DNA of 64,000 nucleotides, taken from Thalassovita autumnalis. GTDB lineage: Bacteria; Pseudomonadota; Alphaproteobacteria; Rhodobacterales; Rhodobacteraceae. Made by a program: the position numbers and the translations under genes. This document shows, piece after piece, positions 8,333-18,749 of the stretch (within the stretch, counting starts at the first letter, position 1; each line of letters begins with the position of its first letter). The notes beneath the pieces were generated by a model that saw only the letters and a list, made by a program, of their open reading frames with translations, was not told the DNA's origin and ran no database searches. The DNA is taken from NCBI RefSeq assembly GCF_001458255.1, contig NZ_CYSB01000028.1, forward strand, positions 1 to 64,000, in the 5' to 3' direction.

Positions 8333-8779
8333 ATGAAAGCAAGATCACCAATGATCCGACCCTTTAATTCAGCCGACACTGACGCCGTCATGCAGGCCTG
8401 GCACAAGGCCAGCGCCTTGGCCCATCCGTTTCTCAGCGATGAGTTAATCGCCAAGGCGGACGCCCTGATCCGTAACACCTTCCTGCCAATGGCAAATACC
8501 TCCGTCATCGAACAGGAGGGGCAAGTGGTGGGCTTCATCGCGCTGCTCGGCCATCAGGTGGGCGGGCTGTTTCTGGATCCGGCCTATCACGGCCACGGAC
8601 TGGGCAAAGCGCTGATGGACCACGCCGCCCAGAGCCATCCGGTTCTGGAATTGGAAGTGTTCCGTGACAACACAATCGGCCGAGGCTTCTATGCCGCTTA
8701 CGGTTTTGAAGAACTGGAGGAGAAGACCGACGACTTCTCAGGCCTGCCCGTTCTGCGCCTGCGCTACAGCACCACATAA
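8333..8779 (+). CDS. GNAT family N-acetyltransferase
   Basis: 148 residues. The GNAT fold is visible: N-terminal strand MIRPFNSADTDAVMQAW, the GQVVGFIALLGHQVGGLFLDPAYHGHGLGKALMDH core with the Q/R-x-x-G-x-G/A acetyl-CoA loop (HGHGLGKAL), and a C-terminal FYAAYGFEE motif. ATG 8333 is chosen for GAGAGG about 7 bases upstream; a GTG at 8294 would add a poorly conserved leader. The acceptor substrate is unknown; the pattern is like YhbS/PhnO-type small acetyltransferases. Confidence 0.85.
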   Translation: MKARSPMIRPFNSADTDAVMQAWHKASALAHPFLSDELIAKADALIRNTFLPMANTSVIEQEGQVVGFIALLGHQVGGLFLDPAYHGHGLGKALMDHAAQSHPVLELEVFRDNTIGRGFYAAYGFEELEEKTDDFSGLPVLRLRYSTT

Positions 8780-8786
8780 ACAAATA

Positions 8787-8812
8787 GGAAGGGGCCCACC
8801 CGGCCCCCTCCT
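8787..8812. terminator. hairpin terminator between convergent GNAT and HNH genes
   Basis: GGGGCC (8791-8796) pairs with GGCCCC (8802-8807) around CACCC, flanked by GGAA/CTCC; only a short T-run follows. It sits between two convergent genes. Confidence 0.5.
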
Positions 8813-8823
8813 TTCCCCTAGGC

Positions 8824-9759
8824 CTAGGCCCAGGGGGTGTCTCCCTCACTGACCACTTGCCCAAACCGGTTTTCCCGATGCCAGCGCAGGTTCTCAGGAT
8901 GCGGGGCACAGCGTGGATCTGCAGGTGGCAACAGCTTCCCGGACGGGCTGATCAAGCGGTTCACAACATCCTCCGACACCTTGTTGTGCGAAATCAAAAT
9001 CGTTTCCAGATCCTCAGCTACTGAGATCAACCCGCGATCAAACATCCAATGCAAGGTGCCTGAAAGGGCCAGACCGTTGCGGACCGAGTCGGTGCCGCTT
9101 TCTTCAACGGGGCGAATATGTGCCGCCTGCACTTCGGGACGTCCCCCTCCGTTTCGCAGGTTCAGACCCGACATGGCACACCGGTGGTCATAGGCCTGTC
9201 GCACTTTTCGCCGGAACACCACATCTCGATAGGGTCGTCGTACCAACCGCTCTATGACGGGCCGCTCAAAAACCAGCGGTTCCTCCGCCAAACCAGAGAT
9301 ATGGCCAGATGTGTGAGGATCGTAACGACGCGCCTCCTGCGCCTCCAGATCATCGGGCAGACCCAGACGGATAATCTGCGCGAAATCCGCATCTGGCAGG
9401 CGTCTCACCGCGGATTGGACCACCCCACCGCGGCGCAATGCGCCATCTTCTGCCATAAGCGCCTGTTCCATGGTCCGCCCCTCAATCTGGCGCGGCACCT
9501 CTTGGTCGAAATCCAGATAGCTCCCCGGCGCAATAAGGCCAAGATAACGCCCAGGCGATCCCGGCTTTTCGATCACCTGCTGCAACCGCGCCACCGCGAA
9601 ATAGCCCCGTGGCCCTGCTTTGACAGGCTCATAGTAGACCACCCAATCGCCCACCGCCTCCTGCATGGCGCGGAGATAGGCCTTGGGAAAGTCATAAACC
9701 TTGTCGGGTTCGTCCTCGTAGATCGAACCCGGCTTGTGCATCAAAACCAGTTTCACCAT
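8824..9759 (-). CDS. HNH endonuclease family protein
   Basis: 311 residues. The C-terminal part (about 210-290) holds an HNH domain: a YDHRCAMSGL Cys-containing strand, VQAAHIRPVEESG with the catalytic His, and NGLALSGTLHWMFDRGLISV with the conserved Asn and His. The N-terminal 200 residues resemble the DNA-recognition half of stand-alone HNH restriction-like enzymes in this family. No methyltransferase lies beside it, so a complete restriction system is not supported. The start at 9759 (MVKLVLMHKPG) gives the usual N-terminus; no strong ribosome site is seen. Confidence 0.8.
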   Translation of the reverse strand: MVKLVLMHKPGSIYEDEPDKVYDFPKAYLRAMQEAVGDWVVYYEPVKAGPRGYFAVARLQQVIEKPGSPGRYLGLIAPGSYLDFDQEVPRQIEGRTMEQALMAEDGALRRGGVVQSAVRRLPDADFAQIIRLGLPDDLEAQEARRYDPHTSGHISGLAEEPLVFERPVIERLVRRPYRDVVFRRKVRQAYDHRCAMSGLNLRNGGGRPEVQAAHIRPVEESGTDSVRNGLALSGTLHWMFDRGLISVAEDLETILISHNKVSEDVVNRLISPSGKLLPPADPRCAPHPENLRWHRENRFGQVVSEGDTPWA

Positions 9760-9853
9760 TTGACCAGGAAACAAAAACCTCCTGAAATTGCAAGCGGCAT
9801 GCACCCAACACGCAAAAAGGGGGGCGCCTCCGCCCCCGCTTTCATCGTTCCAT

Positions 9854-9905
9854 AAATACTCTGGGGGAATTGGCCGTCAGGCCAAGGGGGCAACGCCCCC
9901 ACCCC
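9854..9905. repeat. two-hairpin intergenic element, copy A (ATACTCTGG family)
   Basis: The order is AAATACTCTGGGGG, then hairpin TTGGCC-GTCA-GGCCAA (9870-9885), then hairpin GGGGGC-AAC-GCCCCC (9886-9900). It lies just downstream of fadH (minus strand); read in that direction it ends in CCCCCAGAGTATTT, so it can act as a terminator. It matches copy B at 44481 in order and core, with different but still paired stem bases. Confidence 0.65.
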
Positions 9906-9914
9906 TGTTCAGCA

Positions 9915-11990
<2,076 letters not shown>

Positions 11991-12048
11991 TCACGCTCGA
12001 CGCCGCGTAAAATTGACGTAAGGGGCCGTTACGTCACTGCGTGTCACG

Positions 12049-12519
12049 TCAGGTTTTGCGCCCCTTGTTGGGCTTTGGATCCAGATCCGGCAGACGGTTG
12101 CGGATCAGGGAAGATTTCACAATCGAGGTATGCGTTTCGGCCCGTTCGTGCAGGGGCAGCAGGATCTCATCCAGTTCAGAAACTTTCACCAGCATCAGCC
12201 GAGCCACGAAACAATCCTCCCCCGTCACCCGATCACAGGCGGTGAGGCGCGGTTCCAGCCGGATCATCTCTTCCACGGCGTGCATCTGTTTCGACCGTGG
12301 CTTGATGCGAACGATGGCCTCCATGGTATAGCCCAGCGCCTCGGGGTCGATGCGGGCGGTAAAGCCTTCGATCACCCCCGCCTCCTGCAGACGGCGCAGG
12401 CGCTCACCCACCGCCGGTCCAGACAGGCCAACAGTTTTGCCAATCTCCGCCAGAGGTGCACGCGCATCTGCGGCAAGGACATTGATGATATCGCGGTCAG
12501 TTTGATCAAGGACTTTCAT
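12049..12519 (-). CDS. Lrp/AsnC family transcriptional regulator
   Basis: 156 residues: an N-terminal HTH (about 3-60; LDQTDRDIINVLAADAR, LSGPAVGERLRRLQEAGVI) and a C-terminal RAM domain (about 65-150). It is slightly longer than the norm because of a basic, proline/lysine-rich C-terminal tail. It is divergent from the PhzF-like gene across 126 bases and probably controls it. ATG 12519 gives the family N-terminus. Confidence 0.87.
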   Translation of the reverse strand: MKVLDQTDRDIINVLAADARAPLAEIGKTVGLSGPAVGERLRRLQEAGVIEGFTARIDPEALGYTMEAIVRIKPRSKQMHAVEEMIRLEPRLTACDRVTGEDCFVARLMLVKVSELDEILLPLHERAETHTSIVKSSLIRNRLPDLDPKPNKGRKT

Positions 12520-12645
12520 GGTGAAAGCCTTATCACAACGACACCCGTCATACCGAAAGAATTTTCCGCATTCTCCTTTCGCACCAGCGGGGACAGCACG
12601 GTTTTCGAAACCTATCCTGCAGGTAGTCAGGAAAGGATATTCACA

Positions 12646-13488
12646 ATGGACATCAAACATATTGCCGCTTTCAGCACCGGTGACCAAGGTGGCAACCCTG
12701 CCGGTGTGGTTTTGGGGGACAGCCACCCTAGCGAGACAGAGATGCGCCGGATCGCGGCCGAATTGAACTACTCCGAAACAGTCTTTGCCATGCCGGTAGA
12801 CGGTGCGCAGGATCATTGGCGGGCGCGCTATTTCTCACCCGAATCCGAGGTGCCGTTCTGTGGTCATGCCACCATTGCCCTTGGTGCAGTTCTTGGCCAA
12901 CACGCAGGCGCAGGCCGCTATCAGCTGCGCCTGAATGAGGCGGACATCAGCGTGGAGGCCACCCCTAGCGACGTCGGCATGACCGCGACGCTGGCGTCGC
13001 CCCCGACCCGCAGCCGTGAGCTGAACGATGAGGAACTCAGCGACACGCTCACCCTCTTTGGCTTGACCGAGGGAGATCTGGACAGCCGTCTGAAACCGGC
13101 CTTCATCCACGGTGGGGCGGATCACATCCTGCTGCCGCTGCGCGATCGCACCACGCTGGCGGCCATGTCCTATGATCTGGATGCGGGTCGTGAGATGATG
13201 AACCACCATGGCCTTGTCACCGTGATGCTGGTGAATATCCGCGGCGATCGTGAATTTGATGTGCGCAACGCCTTTGCCTCAGGTGGTGTTCTGGAAGACC
13301 CTGCAACCGGTGCTGCTGCGGCGGCGTTTGCCGGACGTCTACGCGATGTGGGCTGGCCCCACGCGGGCAGCTTCACCCTGCATCAGGGCGAAGACATGGG
13401 CGCGCCATCGCAGATCCATGTCAGTTTGAGTGACGTGCCCGGATCCTCAGTTCAGGTCACCGGCACAGCGCGCGATATGCGCGGCTAA
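12646..13488 (+). CDS. PhzF family phenazine biosynthesis-like isomerase
   Basis: 280 residues, the normal length for the PhzF/diaminopimelate-epimerase fold. Seen: the GNPAGVVL loop, the NYSETVFAMP segment carrying the catalytic Glu of the family, SPESEVPFCGHATIALG (the second-half signature), and EDPATGAAAAAFAG near the C-terminus. Most such genes outside phenazine producers have unknown substrates. ATG 12646 has GAAAGGA upstream. No other phenazine gene is present, so phenazine synthesis is not supported. It is divergent from an Lrp-type regulator. Confidence 0.88.
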   Translation: MDIKHIAAFSTGDQGGNPAGVVLGDSHPSETEMRRIAAELNYSETVFAMPVDGAQDHWRARYFSPESEVPFCGHATIALGAVLGQHAGAGRYQLRLNEADISVEATPSDVGMTATLASPPTRSRELNDEELSDTLTLFGLTEGDLDSRLKPAFIHGGADHILLPLRDRTTLAAMSYDLDAGREMMNHHGLVTVMLVNIRGDREFDVRNAFASGGVLEDPATGAAAAAFAGRLRDVGWPHAGSFTLHQGEDMGAPSQIHVSLSDVPGSSVQVTGTARDMRG

Positions 13489-13510
13489 TCCCCAAAGCCC
13501 TCCGAAACGC

Positions 13511-13540
13511 AAAACGGGCGGCCCAACCGGACCGCCCTTT
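13511..13540. terminator. bidirectional terminator between phzF-like gene and arsH
   Basis: GGGCGG (13516-13521) pairs with CCGCCC (13532-13537), with AAAAC on one side and TTT on the other, between convergent genes. Confidence 0.65.
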
Positions 13541-13576
13541 CACCATAACATTGCCAGATGAAGTCACCAGCGGCGC

Positions 13577-14302
13577 CTATTCCGCGACCGCCTTGGGCAT
13601 ATTCACCCGCTCTGACAGTTTTTCCAGGCTTTCCACCCGTTCCGAATAACGATCCACCAGATAGGCCGATTGGCTGCGGGTCAGCAGGGTGAACTTGGTC
13701 AGCTCTTCCATCACATCGACCACACGATTGTAGAACGGCCCCGGTTTCATCCGATCATCTGCATCAAACTCATCCCAGGCCTTGGCGACCGAGGATTGGT
13801 TTGGAATTGTGATCAGACGCATCCAGCGGCCCAGAATGCGCAGCTGGTTCACCGTGTTGAAACTTTGCGAGCCGCCTTCGACCTGCATGATCGCCAGGGT
13901 CTTACCCTGCGTTGGGCGAATGCCGCCAATTGGGGCCAGCGGGATCCAGTCAATCTGGGTCTTCATGATGCCGGTCATGGCGCCGTGGCGTTCCGGCGAA
14001 CACCAGACCATGCCTTCGGACCACATCACCAGATCACGCAGCTCCTGCACCTTGGGGTGATCGGCCTCAGCATCATCCGGCAGTGGCAGGCCCGACGGGT
14101 TGAACACCCGGGTTTCACAGCCCAGCCGTTCCAGAATGCGCGCGGCCTCTTCCACCATCAGGCGGGAAAAGCTGCGCTGACGCAGCGAACCATAGAGCAG
14201 CAGGATACGCGGTTTGTGGCTGGCGCGTTCAGTGGGAAACAGTTTGCTTTCATCAATGGTGTGAAAGCTTTCGTCTTGGATATTTGGGGTGGCGTCAGAC
14301 AA
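13577..14302 (-). CDS. arsH: ArsH, NADPH-dependent FMN reductase / organoarsenical oxidase
   Basis: 241 residues, the usual ArsH length. The flavodoxin-like FMN motif [15 protein letters not shown] (about 34-48) and the [22 protein letters not shown] segment are diagnostic. ArsH proteins use NADPH and FMN and are reported to oxidise trivalent organoarsenicals and reduce quinones or metals. It is the last gene of the ars operon; its start overlaps the upstream arsC by 8 bases, showing translational coupling. Confidence 0.95.
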   Translation of the reverse strand: MSDATPNIQDESFHTIDESKLFPTERASHKPRILLLYGSLRQRSFSRLMVEEAARILERLGCETRVFNPSGLPLPDDAEADHPKVQELRDLVMWSEGMVWCSPERHGAMTGIMKTQIDWIPLAPIGGIRPTQGKTLAIMQVEGGSQSFNTVNQLRILGRWMRLITIPNQSSVAKAWDEFDADDRMKPGPFYNRVVDVMEELTKFTLLTRSQSAYLVDRYSERVESLEKLSERVNMPKAVAE

Positions 14303-14717
14303 CGCAGTCTCCTTGTTCGTTCAGGATCATTTCGCCGTCCTCTTTATAAAGAGGCCCCTTGGGCCGCGTTTCGAGGAGGTCCAAAACCGCCTCAGACGGG
14401 CGGCACAGTCTGACGCCTTTGGGCGTGCAGACGATGGGCCGGTTCACCAAAACAGGGTGTTCCAGCATATGATCCAGCAGCACCTCCTCCGATACCTCTG
14501 GATCCAAAAGCCCCAGCTCCTTCGCCGGGGATTTCGTCGTACGCAGGGCGCTGCGCGGCGTCAGACCAGCCGCGGCGAACAACGCCTGCAGCTGTGGCCG
14601 GGTCCAACCGGTTTGTAGATAGTCGATGACCACCGGCTCCACCCCGCTGGCGCGGATGATCGCCAGCACATTGCGGGAGGTGCCGCAGGCGGGATTGTGA
14701 TGGATGACAATGCTCAT
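14295..14717 (-). CDS. arsC: arsenate reductase, glutaredoxin-dependent (ArsC, Spx/ArsC fold)
   Basis: 140 residues. The catalytic cysteine sits in [10 protein letters not shown] near residue 11, as in plasmid R773-type ArsC, which reduces arsenate to arsenite with glutathione and glutaredoxin. The [20 protein letters not shown] segment supplies the conserved arginine region. It overlaps aqpS by 4 bases upstream and arsH by 8 downstream. A second, unrelated arsenate reductase is encoded two genes earlier in the same operon. Confidence 0.95.
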   Translation of the reverse strand: MSIVIHHNPACGTSRNVLAIIRASGVEPVVIDYLQTGWTRPQLQALFAAAGLTPRSALRTTKSPAKELGLLDPEVSEEVLLDHMLEHPVLVNRPIVCTPKGVRLCRPSEAVLDLLETRPKGPLYKEDGEMILNEQGDCVV

Positions 14718-15409
14718 GCCTGCTCCCCTGCGGTCAGCTCTGCCTCATCCTGAGGCACTGCAAACAGAACGCCTGCCAGAACCATCGCCACCAGCGCGCC
14801 AGCGATCTGCGCAATGATAAAGCTGGAAACATCACCGGGATTGATGCCCGCAAAGGTATCCGTGAAAGCCCGCCCAATGGTCACCGCCGGATTGGCGAAG
14901 GAGGTTGAGGCGGTAAACCAATAGGCCGCAGTGATATAAAGCCCCACCATCACGGCCACGCTTTCGCTGCGGAAGCGGACCGCACCCAGAATGGTCAGCA
15001 GCAGCCCAAAGGTCGCCACACCTTCGGCAAACCACTGCGCACCGCCGGTGCGTGAGGTGGTGGAATATTGCAGGATCTCAAGGTCAAACATGCCGTGCGC
15101 GACAAGGCTGCCAAGGATAGCGCCAAGGCTTTGTACAGCCACATAGGGCGCCAGTTCAGCCCAGCGCAGATCGCCACGAATGGCCATCACCAATGACACT
15201 GCGGGGTTGAAATGCGCGCCGGAAATTGGGCCGAAGATGGTGATCAGAACCACCAGAATGGCGCCGGTCGGGATCGTATTGCCCAAAAGCGCCAGCGCCA
15301 CATCCTCGGTCAGCTTATCCGCCATGATGCCGGACCCCACCACGGTGCAGACCAGCAGGGCGGTGCCCAGACCTTCGGCGGTCAGGCGGTGAAACACATC
15401 TTGCCTCAT
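14714..15409 (-). CDS. aqpS: aquaglyceroporin-type channel, probable arsenite efflux (AqpS-like)
   Basis: 231 residues with six transmembrane helices and the two half-helix NPA motifs of the MIP family: [10 protein letters not shown] (about residue 65) and [11 protein letters not shown] (about residue 180). In Sinorhizobium meliloti an aquaglyceroporin in an ars operon lets arsenite leave the cell down its gradient; the same role is inferred here from operon position. No ArsB or Acr3 pump is seen in the operon. It overlaps both neighbours by 4 bases. Confidence 0.9.
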   Translation of the reverse strand: MRQDVFHRLTAEGLGTALLVCTVVGSGIMADKLTEDVALALLGNTIPTGAILVVLITIFGPISGAHFNPAVSLVMAIRGDLRWAELAPYVAVQSLGAILGSLVAHGMFDLEILQYSTTSRTGGAQWFAEGVATFGLLLTILGAVRFRSESVAVMVGLYITAAYWFTASTSFANPAVTIGRAFTDTFAGINPGDVSSFIIAQIAGALVAMVLAGVLFAVPQDEAELTAGEQA

Positions 15410-15912
15410 GCCGCGCCCTCCAGCTCAGTCCCGATCAGGTTCAGCGCGTTTTTCTGTGCGGCTGCATCCATCTCACCCAAGGGCAGCGCCAGGAACGCTT
15501 TCACCCGCGCCTCCATTCGCTGATGCGCCTGACGGAAGGCCGCGCGGTTTTCTTCATCGGTTTCGCCAGCGCCAGCCGGATCGGGGATACCCCAATGCGC
15601 CGACACCGGCGCACCGGCCCAATAGGGGCAGGTTTCACCAGCGGCCGAGCTGCAGACCGTGATGACATAATCCATCTGCACCGCACCCTCGCCCGAAAAC
15701 TCATCCCAGCTTTTGGAGCGAACATAGGAAGTGTCATAGCCAAGCCCATCCAGCAGCTCGACCGCAAAAGGGTTCGGCTTTCCCGTGGGCTGTGAGCCAG
15801 CAGAATAGGCGCGGAACCGGCCCTTGCCCAATTCATTGATCAGCACCTCCCCCAAGACCGAGCGGGCGGAGTTGCCGGTGCACAGCACCAAAACGTTTTT
15901 GATGTCTCCCAT
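15406..15912 (-). CDS. arsC: arsenate reductase, low-molecular-weight phosphatase type
   Basis: 168 residues of the LMW tyrosine-phosphatase fold. The P-loop CTGNSARS (C-x5-R, about residue 11) and the two further cysteines in TVCSSAAGETCPYW (about 90-99), followed by HWGIPDPAG, are the redox triad and acid loop of thioredoxin-coupled arsenate reductases. ATG 15912 has GGAAGG 9 bases upstream; a GTG directly before it is a less likely start. It is second in the operon, 29 bases after arsR. The C-terminal extension of about 30 residues is of unknown role. Confidence 0.92.
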   Translation of the reverse strand: MGDIKNVLVLCTGNSARSVLGEVLINELGKGRFRAYSAGSQPTGKPNPFAVELLDGLGYDTSYVRSKSWDEFSGEGAVQMDYVITVCSSAAGETCPYWAGAPVSAHWGIPDPAGAGETDEENRAAFRQAHQRMEARVKAFLALPLGEMDAAAQKNALNLIGTELEGAA

Positions 15913-15941
15913 CACAGGGATCCTTCCGTAGTCTGACCCGC

Positions 15942-16271
15942 TTAGCAGCAGGCAATGTCATCCAGTATCGGGCGGCACAGATCTGGATTGCCGCCACAAC
16001 AATCCTCCATCAGGAAGCCAAGCAATCCGCGCAGCCCCTGCATATCCACGAAATACCGGATAGAACGCCCCTCCCGGGTGTTACGCACAAGACCCGCCTG
16101 ATGCAGCACCGAGAGGCTGGCCGACATGGTGTTCTGTTTCACACCCAATGCGTCTGAGATTTCACCTGCCGCCATACCATCACTGCCCGCTTTGATCAGC
16201 AGGCGGAAGGCATCCAGACGGTTGGCTTGTGACAGGGCCGCAAAGGCAGAAAGGGCGATCATCTTATCCAT
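15942..16271 (-). CDS. arsR: ArsR family metalloregulator of the ars operon
   Basis: 109 residues: a single winged helix with the SQANRLDAFRLLI helix and the KQNTMSASLSVLHQAGLV recognition helix. It lacks the classic CxC/CVC arsenic site in the recognition helix. Instead it carries cysteines at the C-terminus (EDCCGGNPDLC and IACC), which probably bind arsenite, as in ArsR variants that place the sensor site at the C-terminus. It is first in the operon, with a near-perfect palindrome over its start codon suggesting autorepression. Confidence 0.92.
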   Translation of the reverse strand: MDKMIALSAFAALSQANRLDAFRLLIKAGSDGMAAGEISDALGVKQNTMSASLSVLHQAGLVRNTREGRSIRYFVDMQGLRGLLGFLMEDCCGGNPDLCRPILDDIACC

Positions 16272-16288
16272 ACTTCATGAATTATGGA
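16267..16288. promoter_or_regulatory. 22-bp near-perfect palindrome, probable ArsR operator
   Basis: TCCATA-C-TTCATGAA-T-TATGGA pairs at 10 of 11 positions. It includes the arsR start codon (16269-16271), so a bound repressor would block both transcription and initiation. Assignment to ArsR is inferred from position. Confidence 0.55.
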
Positions 16289-16473
16289 TATATTTAGATT
16301 CGGCAAGTAAAAACTGTATGACACAGCCTAAGCACCGCGCTATTTCGCGGCCGGCTCTGGGTAGCGGTCGGCTGGGCCAGAATGTCAGCTGCAGCCAAGC
16401 CAAGAAACCGCCGCCCAAGACCGCGGTTTTCAAACTGGCGTTGTTCACTTGGAAGGGCGAACGTCCTTAACCG
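16272..16473. other. ars promoter and non-coding gap
   Basis: About 200 bases between the arsR start and the end of the next minus-strand gene. The left part holds the ars operator and an A/T-rich promoter-like run. The remainder shows no gene, terminator or repeat I can support. Confidence 0.4.
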
Positions 16474-16851
16474 TTACAGCGTTTCCAGACAATGGCGACG
16501 GAAAGCCCGTTTCAGCATATCCAGCTCCTCCCGCAGGAGCTGGACCTCCGCCCGGATGTCATCGGCCAGCGCATCACCGGCCAGAATGGCAAAACTGCTG
16601 AGCGTTTCGCCGCTTTCCGCATCCAAAATGACAAAGGTCTGCACCCCGTCGGACAGCAATTGTGACGGGATCGGCACCCGCACCAGCCATTCCCCTTCGG
16701 TGCTACCTTCCTGCATCGAGTGACCCAAAACCGGTTTATCCAGATGGGTGACCGAGATTTTGGGCTGATAGCGCGCGCCGCGATGGGTTTGCAGCACACC
16801 CTCCCAGACCCCTTCCAGAAGCCGGGTTTTGGTCAGTTGCATTTCGCTCAT
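16474..16851 (-). CDS. hypothetical protein (125 aa) with C-terminal coiled coil
   Basis: No family recognised. Residues 1-90 look like a mixed strand protein (LLEGVWEGVLQTHRG, WLVRVPIPSQLL, FVILDAESGETLSSFAIL). Residues 90-125 form a charged helix of coiled-coil type. There is no signal peptide or membrane segment, so it is likely cytosolic. It lies 12 bases downstream of the 258-residue protein gene, so the two are probably co-transcribed and may work together. Confidence 0.65.
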   Translation of the reverse strand: MSEMQLTKTRLLEGVWEGVLQTHRGARYQPKISVTHLDKPVLGHSMQEGSTEGEWLVRVPIPSQLLSDGVQTFVILDAESGETLSSFAILAGDALADDIRAEVQLLREELDMLKRAFRRHCLETL

Positions 16852-16863
16852 GCTGCAGGCTCC

Positions 16864-17640
16864 TTACAGTTCGGCGCGGGGCCGGCGCGAGAAGGTCAGG
16901 TCGCGCAACACCACCTGGTTCATCTCAGGGCCCTCAAAAATCAGGTCCAGCCAGGCCTTTTCGACCCGCTTTTCGTTCAGCTTTGTATAAGCGAGATCAA
17001 ATTCCACCATGATCTCTTCTTCGTGCAGCGGCAGTTCGCGCACGATCTGTTCGGTGTTGGGGCCGTGCTTGATGTTGAGCCGGGCAAAAATCTCCAGCGG
17101 CTTTTCCATCTCCACAATCGTGTCCATCCGCAGCAGGTGACGGCGTTTCAGCCCCTGAACCGCTTCGGGTGGCAGATCAATCACCAGCGACAGGAAGGAT
17201 CCGTCAAACTTGAACACGTCCATACGCAGCCCGTAAGGTGCCAGATCCGCTTCGCGGGTGTTGCGCAGCTGGCGCAGGGTCAGCTCGGAAAAGGCGCAGT
17301 CGTGAAACAGCGTGACCTCTTCGCCCAGCTGGCTTTTGTTCTGCGCGCTCGACAGGCCGGGCACCGGCAAGGGTCCGCGCCACAGCGCCGGGCGCCAGCC
17401 CCAGTCAGACCCTTGCGGGCGGCGAAACTGCGTTGATCCGATGGCGGGCAGGGCCAGACGTTCATCGGCGACGTGAATCAGCTCATTCAAATGGGTGCGC
17501 AGCTCGCGCGCCTGACTGCGCTGACGGCGCAGGGCGGCCAGATCTTGGCCCGCCGCAGCGCGCGCGGCTTTGGCCCAGCGTTTCTGCACCCGTTCCGACA
17601 CAAATGTCTTGATCAGATCGCTTCCCGGCATGCCTGCCAT
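16864..17640 (-). CDS. DUF6478-like conserved hypothetical protein
   Basis: 258 residues, soluble, conserved in Rhodobacteraceae as far as I recall (name given with moderate certainty). An N-terminal basic helical stretch (about 1-55) precedes a beta-rich body with repeated long strands such as YGLRMDVFKFDGSFLSLVIDLP and LNIKHGPNTEQIVRELPL, and a C-terminal strand WLDLIFEGPEMNQVVLRDLTF. The pattern suggests a carbohydrate-binding-like or jelly-roll fold, but no catalytic motif stands out. It precedes the 125-residue gene in a likely two-gene operon. Confidence 0.6.
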   Translation of the reverse strand: MAGMPGSDLIKTFVSERVQKRWAKAARAAAGQDLAALRRQRSQARELRTHLNELIHVADERLALPAIGSTQFRRPQGSDWGWRPALWRGPLPVPGLSSAQNKSQLGEEVTLFHDCAFSELTLRQLRNTREADLAPYGLRMDVFKFDGSFLSLVIDLPPEAVQGLKRRHLLRMDTIVEMEKPLEIFARLNIKHGPNTEQIVRELPLHEEEIMVEFDLAYTKLNEKRVEKAWLDLIFEGPEMNQVVLRDLTFSRRPRAEL

Positions 17641-17709
17641 GTGGCGCGTCCCCTCTGCCCGTTTATTGCCTCATCTGCGCGGTCCTTGCCCAATCAGGGC
17701 AGCCGCGAC

Positions 17710-18549
17710 TTAGCTGAATATACGACCAAAAATATTACGGAGTATAGGCTTAGCTTTGCCGTCTTCGGCGTCTTTCGCCGCTGGGGCCTCCGTAGTTACC
17801 TCAACCGGCAGTTCTTGCAACGCCCCCGGCGTGCCCGGGCGGGCGACCGGCCGGATGGCGCCAAGACCAGTGCGCTGCACCCGTTGCCGGGCCGGCTCCG
17901 CCCCTTGCCTTCCGGTATCCGCGGGCGCATCTGCCACCTCAAACGCCGTGGCAGGGCGCGGCCGCTGCGGGCTTTCCTCGCGGATTTGTTCGGCCAGCCA
18001 CATCAGCTGCGTCAGGCCACGTTCGCCGGTTTCGGCGCTGCCTTTGGCCCCGTAAAGCGCAAGACCAACCATGTGACCATTGATCACCATCATGCCGCGC
18101 CAGTGCTTGGGATCGCTTTCCACCGACAAGGGCGCCGGATCCATCACCTGAACCACCGTCAGCCCATCGCCATGCAACCGACGCAGCACTTGCCGATCCC
18201 CCAAACCGGCGGAAACCTCTGCCGCGCTGGGTTCAGGGGCCGTGCTGTCCCGTTCAACAGCTGAAATGGTCATGACAACCGGCGGCACCTGATAGCCACT
18301 GACAAAACCCGTCAGCCGCTCGCAGGACGCCACAAGCGCGAATCCACCATCCCGGCGGCTTTTCAGACTGTCTTTCTGGATGCAGTAGCCCTGCGGCGGC
18401 ACGACGATCACCTCGCCCCCGGCCAGGGCCGCGCGGGTCATCACATTGTCTTGCCGGGTGACCGCGCCATCCCCCAGGGACAGACAGCCCGACAATACTG
18501 TGGAGAAGGCGAAAAACACCGCCAAACGCAGCCCGTTGCGTGACCTCAT
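17710..18549 (-). CDS. predicted lipoprotein of unknown function
   Basis: 279 residues. The N-terminus MRSRNGLRLAVFFAFSTVLSGC is a lipoprotein signal with lipobox LSGC, so the mature protein should be membrane-anchored at Cys22. The middle (about 40-190) looks like a compact periplasmic domain. The last 80 residues are low-complexity, rich in P, A, R and E, ending in ILRNIFGRIFS, a short amphipathic tail. No catalytic motif seen; it may play a structural envelope role. Confidence 0.72.
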   Translation of the reverse strand: MRSRNGLRLAVFFAFSTVLSGCLSLGDGAVTRQDNVMTRAALAGGEVIVVPPQGYCIQKDSLKSRRDGGFALVASCERLTGFVSGYQVPPVVMTISAVERDSTAPEPSAAEVSAGLGDRQVLRRLHGDGLTVVQVMDPAPLSVESDPKHWRGMMVINGHMVGLALYGAKGSAETGERGLTQLMWLAEQIREESPQRPRPATAFEVADAPADTGRQGAEPARQRVQRTGLGAIRPVARPGTPGALQELPVEVTTEAPAAKDAEDGKAKPILRNIFGRIFS

Positions 18550-18749
18550 TTTGCCTGTGCCACCATGTCGTTAACCCCCTTGCAGCGCGGTAAACCCGCA
18601 CCTTTTGCGCCCTCACAAACAGCAGCTCCGTGACAACGCGGTTAAGCGTTAGCCGATGCCTGCCCGCGACCTCAAGCCGCTTTTCCATGCTCTGCCCTGT
18701 TGTCCCGGACACTGTGGCGTTAGGGTCATCTTAAGGAGATTTTGCGCAG

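Noticed and set aside
8824-9759. a restriction-modification system around the HNH gene
   Set aside because: No methyltransferase or specificity gene is adjacent.
12130-12645. longer N-terminus for the PhzF-like protein
   Set aside because: It would run back through the divergent Lrp gene; the ATG at 12646 gives the family N-terminus and has a ribosome site.
12646-13488. a phenazine biosynthesis locus
   Set aside because: Only a PhzF-fold gene is present; no phzA-E/G partners, and PhzF homologues are widespread with other roles.
13577-16271. ars operon as a mobile-element cargo
   Set aside because: No transposase, integrase or flanking repeat is seen, and composition looks like its neighbours.
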